DNA of 6,615 bases. Origin: Bryobacteraceae bacterium (GTDB lineage Bacteria; Acidobacteriota; Terriglobia; Bryobacterales; Bryobacteraceae). The position numbers were made by a program, and so were the translations under genes. The DNA is taken from NCBI GenBank assembly GCA_025350445.1, contig JANXXV010000555.1:1-6615 (forward strand), read 5' to 3'. Below are positions 1-5,944 of this stretch, piece after piece; the first letter of the stretch is position 1; each line of letters starts with the position of its first letter. The notes under the pieces are model-generated. The model did not search any database and was not told the origin of the DNA. It saw only the letters and a list, made by a program, of their open reading frames with translations.

Positions 1-1020
1 GCCGAAGATTTCCACCGCGCGCGAAGCCACCGTCTCGGCAATCTGCGAGCTGAAGTATTTTGCCATCGCCGCCTCCGTCACGAACGGCAAGCCGGCGTCG
101 CGAAGCCGCGCGGCGTTATAAACCAGCAGCCGGGCTGCTTCCACGTCCACCGCCATTTGAGCGATCTCAAACTGCACGCCCTGGTACTCCGCAATCGCCT
201 TCCCGAACTGCTTCCGTTGCCGGGCGTAAGCCACCGCGTGGTCCAGCGCTCCGCGCGCCAGGCCCAGCATTTGGCCACCGATGGCGATGCGGCCTTCGTT
301 CAACGTCTCAATTGCGATCTTATACCCCTTCCCCAGCTCGCCGACCACGTTCGCGGCCGGCACGCGGCAATCGTCCAGAATCAACTCGCACGTGGACGAA
401 GCGCGGATTCCCAACTTGTCTTCCTTTTTGCCCACGCGGAAACCGGGGAAGTCCCGTTCAATGAGAAAACAGGTGATGCCCTTGTAACCCGCCTCCGGAT
501 TCAGGGTAGCGAACAGCAGATACACACCCGCCTCGGCCGCGTTGGTGATCCAAAGCTTCCGGCCATTGAGCACGTAGTGATCGCCATCCTGCACGGCCTG
601 CGTCTGCAGCGCAAAGGCGTCCGATCCTGACCCGGCCTCGGAAAGCGCATACGAACCCACTACATTTTCCGCCATTCGCGGCAGGTAGCGCTGCTTCTGT
701 TCCGCGTTCGCCCAACGGATCAGCGCGTTGTTCACCAGCGTGTTCTGCACGTCCACCACTACGGATGCTGAAGGGTCCACCGCTGCCAGTTCTTCCACTG
801 CCAGCACGGCCTGGAAGAAGGAACCGCCTTGCCCGCCGTATTCTTCCGGGACTTCAATTGCCATCAGCCCCATCTCGAACAGCTTGGCCAGAAGGTCCTT
901 GCGAAACGTGCTGGTCTCGTCCATTTCCCGCACGTACGGTCCGATCTGTTCCCGCGCGAACCGCCGCACGGACAACTGGAACATCCGCTCTTCTTCAGTC
1001 AATTGCGTCAACGGCTGCAT
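1..1020 (-). CDS. Short/branched-chain acyl-CoA dehydrogenase, C-terminus cut by window edge
   Basis: This flavoenzyme makes the alpha,beta-double bond in short or methyl-branched acyl-CoA thioesters (fatty-acid or branched-amino-acid breakdown) and passes electrons to ETF. The 340 visible residues show the family order: N-terminal helical domain with YGG at 61-63, the FAD-contacting YALSEAGSGSD at 124-134, WITNA at 157-161, LGIRASST at 203-210, NEGRIAIGGQMLGLA at 241-255, the RKQFGK stretch at 269-274, EAARLL at 294-299 and MAKYFSS at 319-325. From memory it looks closest to the ACADSB (2-methylbutyryl/short-chain) type. About 40 residues are missing, including the YEG(T/A) segment that carries the catalytic glutamate in this subfamily, so activity cannot be judged here. 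The ATG at 1018-1020 lies 11 bases after the upstream stop and has no clear Shine-Dalgarno sequence, which suggests translation tied to the preceding gene. The family is sure; the exact substrate is not. Confidence 0.93.
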   Translation of the reverse strand, partial: MQPLTQLTEEERMFQLSVRRFAREQIGPYVREMDETSTFRKDLLAKLFEMGLMAIEVPEEYGGQGGSFFQAVLAVEELAAVDPSASVVVDVQNTLVNNALIRWANAEQKQRYLPRMAENVVGSYALSEAGSGSDAFALQTQAVQDGDHYVLNGRKLWITNAAEAGVYLLFATLNPEAGYKGITCFLIERDFPGFRVGKKEDKLGIRASSTCELILDDCRVPAANVVGELGKGYKIAIETLNEGRIAIGGQMLGLARGALDHAVAYARQRKQFGKAIAEYQGVQFEIAQMAVDVEAARLLVYNAARLRDAGLPFVTEAAMAKYFSSQIAETVASRAVEIFG

Positions 1021-1031
1021 AGTTTATTAGT

Positions 1032-2345
1032 CTAACGCTGCTTTGGCGCCCCCGCCAGAGGATATTCCAGGCTCTCAAACAGCCAGTCGCGATTCTTGCG
1101 GACGTCCGCGGTCAGCAGTTCACACAGCGCTTCCCGTTGTTCGAACAGCCGGTATCCGGACTGCGGCCGCAGATAGCCCTTCGCCCGCGCGTCCCGATCA
1201 AACAGAGCTTCCCCGCCATGCTTCTCCACTTCACGGGCGTACCGGTCGCGATTGTCCAGCAGAGCCTTCACCAGAAACGGCATCACCATGGAATAGTCGG
1301 CCTGCATGCTTTCTGTCGCCTGCTGGTAGGTGTCTTTATCCACCTTGCCCCACGTCACTGCTTCCGCCGGAGGACAAGAGGATAGCGATCCATCGGTGAC
1401 CGGCGCGGTGACGATCTGCACGTCGAAGTGGTAGCCGCGCACGTCCGGCAATCCCAGCACCTGACCCAAGGCAGGCTCCGGCTGCAGGTTGTAATTCTTC
1501 GGAACACCGCCGCCCAGCACCAGCGTTGCCAGGGCTTTCACCGGATGATCGAAGAGTCCCCAGCGGTGATACGCGCAAGCCTCAAAGACTTCCGCGTGAA
1601 GGTCCAGATCGAACTTGTGCTCTTCCGTCAAGCCCGCCTTGTGCATGGCCCAAAGCTTCATGGAATTCAGAAAAACACTGCCGTCCGCCGGTGCGCCAAC
1701 AAACACGGGGATAGAGAGCCGGTTACAGGTAGACAGTAATCCTGACGGCACTCCGTTCTTCCGTTCCTGCGCATCGTAGTAGGCGCCGAGACGGTGGCGC
1801 ATTTCCGTGCCGGTCATCTTGCGTTGGAATTCCGGCAGCGTCAGGCACGCCGTCAGGAAGCGGTCCTGATCTAGCAGCACCCCTTCGTCGAAGGCCATAT
1901 CGGTTACGCGAATGGTCTTGTCGTCCCGCAGCGCTCCGTCGTCGCCGAAGATCGGTACTTCATGGATCGGGCCGTCGCGATAAGCATCCAGGCTACGGTG
2001 GCCGTCGTGGTAACAGACCGCATCGGTCGTGCTCACGTACGCTATCCAGCCGGTTTCAAGCAACGGAATCATCCAGGACAAATGCTGACCGGAAACCGTA
2101 ACGGGCCCCGCCACGGAAAGCGTGATTGGACACCCCATGCCAATTGCTTGATCGAGGATGGCGTAGATACGCCGCAGGTACGCGCCGCCGAACGCCGGCA
2201 GGCAGTGCGTAAACAGCTCATGGAGCGTGGCGCATTCGTCCACGCGTTTGACATTCACTTGCCGGCGCTTGGCGGGTTGGGCGTTTGAGGGTTCAGAGGG
2301 TGTGGCACACGGGTGCCGGTTCATAGACATTTCAGTCTCGACCAT
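1032..2345 (-). CDS. Deoxyhypusine synthase-like protein (bacterial DHS family)
   Basis: This is a member of the deoxyhypusine synthase family, an NAD-dependent fold that moves the aminobutyl group of spermidine to an acceptor amine. In eukaryotes and archaea the acceptor is eIF5A, which bacteria lack, so the bacterial role is open; polyamine chemistry such as homospermidine formation is one option. Visible family marks are IPVF then DGS at 212-223, LVLGGGVPKNY at 275-285, DGS at 318-320 and EAVTWGK at 328-334, where K334 aligns with the catalytic lysine of human DHS (K329). E328 and W332 match human E323 and W327, but L226, N284 and L321 stand where human D243, H288 and D316 bind spermidine (my alignment from memory). 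At 437 residues it is longer than human DHS (369), mainly through about 70 C-terminal residues. The ATG at 2345 has no good ribosome binding site; the ATG at 2330 has a GAG six bases upstream and may be the real start. It lies 56 bases after the phosphatase gene and 11 before the dehydrogenase. Confidence 0.85.
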   Translation of the reverse strand: MVETEMSMNRHPCATPSEPSNAQPAKRRQVNVKRVDECATLHELFTHCLPAFGGAYLRRIYAILDQAIGMGCPITLSVAGPVTVSGQHLSWMIPLLETGWIAYVSTTDAVCYHDGHRSLDAYRDGPIHEVPIFGDDGALRDDKTIRVTDMAFDEGVLLDQDRFLTACLTLPEFQRKMTGTEMRHRLGAYYDAQERKNGVPSGLLSTCNRLSIPVFVGAPADGSVFLNSMKLWAMHKAGLTEEHKFDLDLHAEVFEACAYHRWGLFDHPVKALATLVLGGGVPKNYNLQPEPALGQVLGLPDVRGYHFDVQIVTAPVTDGSLSSCPPAEAVTWGKVDKDTYQQATESMQADYSMVMPFLVKALLDNRDRYAREVEKHGGEALFDRDARAKGYLRPQSGYRLFEQREALCELLTADVRKNRDWLFESLEYPLAGAPKQR

Positions 2346-2380
2346 AACACGCGCGATTCCCAGTGCAGTGCCTACTAGCG

Positions 2381-2401
2381 CCGGCAGATTCAGCTTGCCG
2401 G
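2381..2401 (-). other. Small intercistronic hairpin after the phosphatase stop
   Basis: A perfect 6-bp stem, CCGGCA with TGCCGG, encloses a 9-base loop and begins at the base right after the phosphatase stop codon on the minus strand. No run of T follows, so it is a poor terminator. It could protect a 3' end or weakly separate expression of the phosphatase from the downstream pair. It is short enough to be chance in GC-rich DNA. Confidence 0.2.
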
Positions 2402-3331
2402 TTACGGCTCCAACAAAAGTTGCCGCATCTTAGCCAACTCCTCATCACTGATGTGCAATTGGTTCTTGCGATACGCATCAAACGAGCCGAACCGTTCGTC
2501 GATCACCCTGAACGTGGAATCCATTACCTCCCGCTTCATCGCCAAGCGAACGCGAAGCGATTGCGGATCGGGCCGCGCCGATAAGTTCATGCTTTTTTGC
2601 GTGTCCGACGCCATCCTCTCGAGATTCGCATCCGACAACAGATACTTCCCGGTGAGCAAATAATCTTCCACAACGGTCTCACGCGGGACGCCCAGCATCG
2701 TCAGCAACAACGCAGCAAACGTTCCCGTTCGATCCCGTCCCGCGGAACAGTGCAGCATCAGCGGCGTCTGCGCGGCGGCCAACTGGTGAAATGCCCGATC
2801 GTATTGCCCGGCATAATCGGCGATGAACATCTCATCACCGCGCGTCTCAGACACGACGCTGCTTTGTGAAGCCGCCGCATTCTTAGGGTCGAAGCTGACC
2901 GAAGCATTCCGAATCATCTCCTCGGATCCGATCGGCAGCAGCAGAAATCGCGGTTCCGGGCCCTTCCACTCCGTCGGTTGCCGTTTCCGTTCGAAGTCCG
3001 TCCGCACATCGCAAATCACCTTCAGTCCGATACTCGCCAGGTACGTATAGTCGCCTTCGGTGAGGCCGGCAAGATTGCTGGACCGGAAAACCTTGCCCCA
3101 TCGGACATACTTGCCATCACTGGTGCGGTAGCCGCCGAGGCCGCGAAACTTCGCGGCCCCCTCCAGAGGCAACCCGCGCGTGGTTACCGTGCGGATGTCA
3201 CCCTTTACAGGCTTCAGATGAAAGTACATCCGCTTGCCTGTTTCCGGTACTCGAATCTCAGCCGGCGACGATTGGATCTTCCCCACCAACTTCCCTGCCG
3301 CGGTCGACGCCGGATTCCCGTCAACGAACAC
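2402..3331 (-). CDS. Secreted tyrosine/serine (lipid-type) phosphatase, CX5R
   Basis: A cysteine phosphatase of the tyrosine-phosphatase-like family (Pfam Y_phosphatase3), which includes Listeria LipA and mycobacterial PtpB; members act on phosphotyrosine, phosphoserine/threonine or phosphoinositides. The P-loop is HCSAGRDRTG at 194-203, with nucleophile C195 and R201. Other marks are FRGLGGYRTSDG at 62-73, the GKVFRSSNLAGLT segment at 79-91, and CDVRTDFE at 107-114, where D108 fits the usual (I/V)(D/C)xR pattern. Residues 1-45 look like the end of a small beta-rich domain. Coordinates start at the only canonical codon, GTG at 3331. The frame stays open for 46 more codons upstream and encodes a signal peptide and the front of the beta domain, so the natural protein is probably about 355 residues long and exported (see 3332-3469). 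It is the first gene of a likely operon with the deoxyhypusine-synthase-like and acyl-CoA dehydrogenase genes. The physiological substrate is unknown. Confidence 0.88.
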   Translation of the reverse strand: MFVDGNPASTAAGKLVGKIQSSPAEIRVPETGKRMYFHLKPVKGDIRTVTTRGLPLEGAAKFRGLGGYRTSDGKYVRWGKVFRSSNLAGLTEGDYTYLASIGLKVICDVRTDFERKRQPTEWKGPEPRFLLLPIGSEEMIRNASVSFDPKNAAASQSSVVSETRGDEMFIADYAGQYDRAFHQLAAAQTPLMLHCSAGRDRTGTFAALLLTMLGVPRETVVEDYLLTGKYLLSDANLERMASDTQKSMNLSARPDPQSLRVRLAMKREVMDSTFRVIDERFGSFDAYRKNQLHISDEELAKMRQLLLEP

Positions 3332-3469
3332 TTGAACCGGTCCCGCCTGGTTCGAGTGGTAACGAATCCGGTAAACCCCAGGTGTTACACGTTCAGCGGA
3401 GACATTCTCAATGCCGCCAGAGGATAGCGCAAGCGCGGCTAGTGCAAGTATCGATATCGTGATTATCCT
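3332..3469 (-). other. In-frame signal-peptide extension of the phosphatase with no canonical start
   Basis: Upstream of the GTG at 3331 the same frame stays open to a TGA at 3470-3472. It encodes a hydrophobic run (TISILALAALALSSGG), then a spacer and the strand-like VTPGVYRIRYHSNQAG, which joins smoothly to VQVFVDG of the annotated phosphatase. This looks like a Sec signal peptide plus the first strands of a beta-sandwich domain. No ATG, GTG or TTG occurs in frame before it. The candidates near the ribosome binding site are ATC at 3463, ACG at 3460 and ATA at 3457. Either initiation uses a rare codon, or the start was mutated (ACG is one transition from ATG), or there is a base error. Confidence 0.6.
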
Positions 3470-3471
3470 TC
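3465..3471 (-). promoter_or_regulatory. Shine-Dalgarno sequence GAAGGAT before the non-AUG start region
   Basis: The minus strand reads GAAGGAT here. Counting from the A of AAGGA, the in-frame ACG at 3460 lies 5 bases and the ATA at 3457 lies 8 bases downstream, both good spacings. This site supports translation of the signal-peptide extension rather than a start only at the GTG 130 bases further on, which has no comparably strong site. Confidence 0.45.
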
Positions 3472-3489
3472 AGGGGGATCGGGAGAAGG

Positions 3490-3540
3490 CCCGCCAGACG
3501 AAGGATTGCGCGCCTGGCGGGGTGCGCCAGCCTACCCGCC
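3490..3540 (-). promoter_or_regulatory. Mutually exclusive hairpins in the phosphatase leader
   Basis: CCCGCCAG (3490-3497) pairs perfectly with CTGGCGGG (3514-3521). That second segment can instead pair with CGCCAG (3525-3530, 6 bp, 5-base loop) or with CCCGCC (3535-3540). Only one of these pairings can form at a time. The 16-base loop of the first hairpin carries a 7-base complement (3500-3506) of the Shine-Dalgarno sequence at 3465-3471. The layout resembles an attenuator or a leader that hides its ribosome binding site. Base complementarity is seen directly; the regulatory role is inference, and GC-rich spacer DNA produces such pairings by chance fairly often. Confidence 0.35.
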
Positions 3541-3543
3541 GTA

Positions 3544-3589
3544 TTGAAAAATAAGAAGCGCAAACGTTTGGGCCGCGCCTGCGGCAAAC
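3544..3589 (-). terminator. Possible weak terminator: bulged hairpin with T-rich tail
   Basis: On the minus strand GTTTG-CCGC, an AGGC loop and GCGG-CC-CAAAC form a 9-bp stem with a 2-base bulge (3566-3589). It is followed, after about ten bases, by CTTCTTATTTTTC, the most T-rich stretch nearby. It lies about 190 bases past the stop of the helical-repeat gene and before the phosphatase. The tail is offset from the stem, so this is weaker than a typical intrinsic terminator. Confidence 0.3.
3561..3570. promoter_or_regulatory. Perfect 10-bp palindrome CAAACGTTTG, possible operator
   Basis: CAAACGTTTG equals its own reverse complement and has the central CG and flanking AA/TT seen in many LacI-family operators. 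It sits in the gene-free leader between the A+T-rich promoter-like element and the phosphatase. Its left end overlaps the tail of the hairpin at 3566-3589. No regulator gene lies in the window, so the assignment is only suggestive. Confidence 0.25.
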
Positions 3590-3652
3590 CGGCCCACCGC
3601 GCCAGAGCCCTCCCCGAAGGATGCCTCATCGTTGCATCGCTGCCTCTGCTAG

Positions 3653-3662
3653 ATTTTATATA
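3653..3662 (-). promoter_or_regulatory. A+T-rich element TATATAAAAT, possible -10 box for the phosphatase operon
   Basis: TATATAAAAT on the minus strand is the only clear A+T island in this GC-rich spacer and matches a -10 box well. I see no good -35 hexamer 16-18 bases upstream. If used, transcription would start near 3645 and give a leader of about 185 bases containing the palindrome and the alternative hairpins. Confidence 0.3.
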
Positions 3663-3780
3663 CCGCGCCACCTATCCCGTGCGGCACGCGTTTTCACCGC
3701 GGCACGAAGTACCGTGGGAACGCGCCGACACGCCGTTGAGTGCCCGGTGCTTGTCGCTTTGAACGGCAGTGCTTCTGCGT

Positions 3781-5307
3781 CTACGCTTGTTTCAGGGATA
3801 CAGCCGCGTCTACCAACAGATAAGCCTTTAACAATGAATTTGATACCCTCCGAATCCGCTCGAGAGTATATGACGTATTAGCACTCATTCCAATATTGAT
3901 GAGGTGCCGGGCCGGTTCCATCACGTCGGCATCCTCTGCCACAGCGCCTGGATGCTTCCGCTCGTATTCCTTAAACAAATCCTCAACTGAGTCGAAAGCC
4001 ATTGCTAAAGATGCCTGCAATTCCGCCTGATTACCCACCGCCGCCGCTGTACTTGCGAGAACAATCAGCAGCGGCAGGTTCTTGGCAAGGTCCTCATCGG
4101 TGGTGCTCTTTGAAATCTCTTTGGAGAGGCGCGCCGCGGAAACCGCACTGTACTTCCCAGCAGAATCCGCGACGGTCATAATCGCCGCCGATCGCAGACT
4201 TGGGTCTTGGATGCGCCGTGCTAATTCAAATGCCTTGATGGGATCTTTCTCCACCGCTTGCCCGACCTGATCGAGGAGGCCGCGATCTTCGACAATACCG
4301 GCCGCTTTCGTGGCCTGCGCAACGCCTGTCTCCCCGTTGGCAGTAAGGACATTAACTTCTTGAACCTTCAGTATTCGAAAATCCTCCCCGGCGGAGGCGG
4401 CAAACGCAGGCCCCAATTTAATAATTTCCTTGACGTGTTCAGCAGCAATATCCAAAAGCCAAGGCATTATTTGCAGGACAAGCAGCTCATTCCGCTTGTG
4501 AAGCTGGAAGCGGCCTTTGGTAGTTTCCACATTTGCGAGGAACGCACCTTCCCGCGAAGCATCGCCGGAGCTGGTAAGTCTAGGAAGCAGCACGTCAATT
4601 GCAAGCCGCTGAGACACATCCGAGAGATCGCCCCAGACGGCTTTCAGAAATGCGACGAATTCGACGTTGGATGCCGCCGATGACGAGTCGACCGCGGCTC
4701 TTGCTATCTCACTCAACCAGGCGTTACCCCTGGGCGGGTCCGCCCTCAGCACGTCTTGCAGAACTGAGGAAACCGCCAGAAATGGATACTGGCCGTTTGC
4801 CGCGAATGACTGTGCCAGCGAGCGAATCGCAGCCAGTCGTTTCTCATCCTTGCCCTTCTTCCAATACTCCTTTAATATCTGGCGTGCACCATGCGCCCGG
4901 AGGTCCTCACGCAGAATCCCGGCGCTATCGCGTAGCGGAGAATCCATGAAACCGAGCATCTCAAATGCTTTTTCCGGGTCGACCTTCGACAACTGCGCTA
5001 GCGCGTTCTTTTGGAGCGCTCCGCGGTCCCAGGAGAAGGGCAATTGGAAGCTCTGCCAGAACACCTCGCTTGACCAGCGCCCCGCTTTGTCCGCGTCGAT
5101 TGGCAGCGCCTCCGCCGCCAGCAGTAGTTGAAGGCGTTGAGATTGATATGGAACAAAATCCGCCGCTAATTGGTGGCTTTCTTCCAGAAGCGAAGCCGGC
5201 GTTACCGTCGCTGGCATTCCTGAGGCGGATATTGGCACCGACTTAATCTGGCCATGCACAATTTGCGCTAGCGCCACGGCCAGACCCAACAACGGAATAC
5301 ATCTCAT
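3781..5307 (-). CDS. Secreted helical-repeat protein of unknown function
   Basis: A 508-residue protein that I do not recognise by name. Residues 1-19 form a signal peptide (MRCIPLLGLAVALAQIVHG, then Q20), so it is probably periplasmic or exported. The rest is rich in Ala, Leu, Lys and Glu and reads as consecutive amphipathic helices, like TPR/HEAT-type solenoids. Two segments resemble each other: DPEKAFEML at 110-118 followed by SPLRDSA at 123-129, and DPIKAFELA at 355-363 followed by DPSLRSAA at 368-375. I see no catalytic motif and no membrane segment after the signal peptide. The general pattern (LLLAAEAL near residue 61, then kNALaqLskvDPekAfemL) recalls uncharacterised acidobacterial proteins. 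The start ATG overlaps the stop of the upstream PDZ-like gene by four bases, which implies coupled translation and a shared role. A scaffold or binding role outside the membrane is a guess. Confidence 0.8.
   Translation of the reverse strand: MRCIPLLGLAVALAQIVHGQIKSVPISASGMPATVTPASLLEESHQLAADFVPYQSQRLQLLLAAEALPIDADKAGRWSSEVFWQSFQLPFSWDRGALQKNALAQLSKVDPEKAFEMLGFMDSPLRDSAGILREDLRAHGARQILKEYWKKGKDEKRLAAIRSLAQSFAANGQYPFLAVSSVLQDVLRADPPRGNAWLSEIARAAVDSSSAASNVEFVAFLKAVWGDLSDVSQRLAIDVLLPRLTSSGDASREGAFLANVETTKGRFQLHKRNELLVLQIMPWLLDIAAEHVKEIIKLGPAFAASAGEDFRILKVQEVNVLTANGETGVAQATKAAGIVEDRGLLDQVGQAVEKDPIKAFELARRIQDPSLRSAAIMTVADSAGKYSAVSAARLSKEISKSTTDEDLAKNLPLLIVLASTAAAVGNQAELQASLAMAFDSVEDLFKEYERKHPGAVAEDADVMEPARHLINIGMSANTSYTLERIRRVSNSLLKAYLLVDAAVSLKQA
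5304..5307 (-). other. ATGA stop/start overlap coupling two secreted proteins
   Basis: The four bases ATGA contain the start of the helical-repeat gene (ATG, 5305-5307) and the stop of the PDZ-like gene (TGA, 5304-5306). Upstream, AAAGG lies about 10 bases before the ATG, so reinitiation by terminating ribosomes is the likely route. Confidence 0.75.
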
Positions 5308-5849
5308 AATTCGGCCTTTGGCCCTTTTCTCCGGTCATGGTTAGTGATATTTTGCGGAACGAAAATCTTGTCGTAGGGAACCAAAGCAACTTTAATCACC
5401 CGAACACGCCGGATGGCAAGAATTGTAAAACCAGGCAACCGCTCAAATTCCCAACCCGCCATGGCACAAGACAACCCTGGCGATACGCCGTTTATGCTCC
5501 CAATTTCACTCCCGTTTCGGATGTCGGATTTATGAGCCGGTGATCCCGGTATGGCTGCATCCACCATGAGTTTGCCCGAACTCGGTCGCAGTAAAAGGCC
5601 CGGATGCAAATCTGCAGCGGGCTGCGGTGCCGTAATAAAACGGTCCTTTGATTGAGAACAGATTGGGTTCGTGCAATTGGCGAAGTTTCCGGTGTGGTCG
5701 GGTGAAGCTAACCAGCCAGACAGGAAGATTAAGTTGAAATCGTTGCAACTGAGACAACTTTGCTGCGCGCTTAAGGTGGTAAACGGCAACAGATATAATA
5801 AAGAGATTGAAAATGCTTTTAGGCCCTTAATCATGCGGGAGGTTAGCAT
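5304..5849 (-). CDS. Small secreted cysteine-containing protein with a PDZ-like segment
   Basis: A 181-residue protein without a named function. Its signal peptide is either from M1 or from M6 (MIKGLKAFSISLLYLLPFTT, cleavage near A28/Q29). The M6 form has the usual positive N-region; the M1 form has a weak GGA just upstream (GGATCC then ATG). The mature N-terminus carries C32, C35, C59 and C64, a spacing that could form disulfides. There is no lipobox. Residues 83-121 resemble a PDZ core: HPGLLLRP, LMVDAAIPGSPA at 94-105, then IRNGSEIGSING at 110-121. A hydrophobic beta-like end (TILAIRR, VIKVALVPY) follows. PDZ-like modules bind exposed protein ends or loops, often beside proteases, but no protease domain is present. 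Gene and spacer are visibly richer in A+T than the operon at 1-3331. The stop overlaps the start of the helical-repeat gene. The PDZ call is tentative. Confidence 0.72.
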   Translation of the reverse strand: MLTSRMIKGLKAFSISLLYLLPFTTLSAQQSCLSCNDFNLIFLSGWLASPDHTGNFANCTNPICSQSKDRFITAPQPAADLHPGLLLRPSSGKLMVDAAIPGSPAHKSDIRNGSEIGSINGVSPGLSCAMAGWEFERLPGFTILAIRRVRVIKVALVPYDKIFVPQNITNHDRRKGPKAEL

Positions 5850-5944
5850 GGATCCGAAAACAAGTCAATGGTCGATATCGAGTGGTCAGGGCAAAGAAGA
5901 AATGTCCTATTGTGACGGGTATCTGTAGAAGGCGGTTTAATCGG

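Larger units (their letters stand above)
3473..3780. other. Gene-free spacer between two transcription units
   Basis: About 308 bases lie between the stop of the helical-repeat gene and the phosphatase reading frame. I see no convincing coding sequence: open frames here have arginine-rich, low-complexity translations. It holds the A+T-rich element, the palindrome, the bulged hairpin and the alternative hairpins listed separately. A second copy of the 7-base anti-Shine-Dalgarno sequence (GAAGGAT on the plus strand) lies at 3616-3622. No tRNA-like cloverleaf was evident. Confidence 0.6.

Noticed and set aside
157..630. Plus-strand open frame of 157 codons
   Set aside because: It lies wholly opposite the well-supported acyl-CoA dehydrogenase gene, has no recognisable domain and is explained by the GC-rich antisense frame.
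1043..1399. Plus-strand open frames opposite the DHS-like gene
   Set aside because: Proline/arginine-rich translations with no motif; shadows of the minus-strand gene.
3490..3540. CRISPR-like or repeat array in the GC-rich spacer
   Set aside because: The related segments are inverted and irregularly spaced, without repeated units separated by spacers of equal length.
3408..3671. Minus-strand 87-codon frame in the spacer
   Set aside because: Arginine-rich and low in complexity, it overlaps the phosphatase signal-peptide region in a different frame and has no family match I recognise. I considered it as a frameshifted start for the phosphatase, but its end shows no hydrophobic core.
5838..5868. 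Promoter-like TTGACT, 17 bases, TAACCT on the minus strand
   Set aside because: The -35 is good but the -10 is poor, and transcription would begin at or after both possible start codons of the PDZ-like gene.
5872..5882. Palindrome TCGATATCGA, partly shared with the sequence near 3450
   Set aside because: The second copy lies inside the phosphatase signal-peptide codons and is not fully palindromic, so shared regulation is unlikely.
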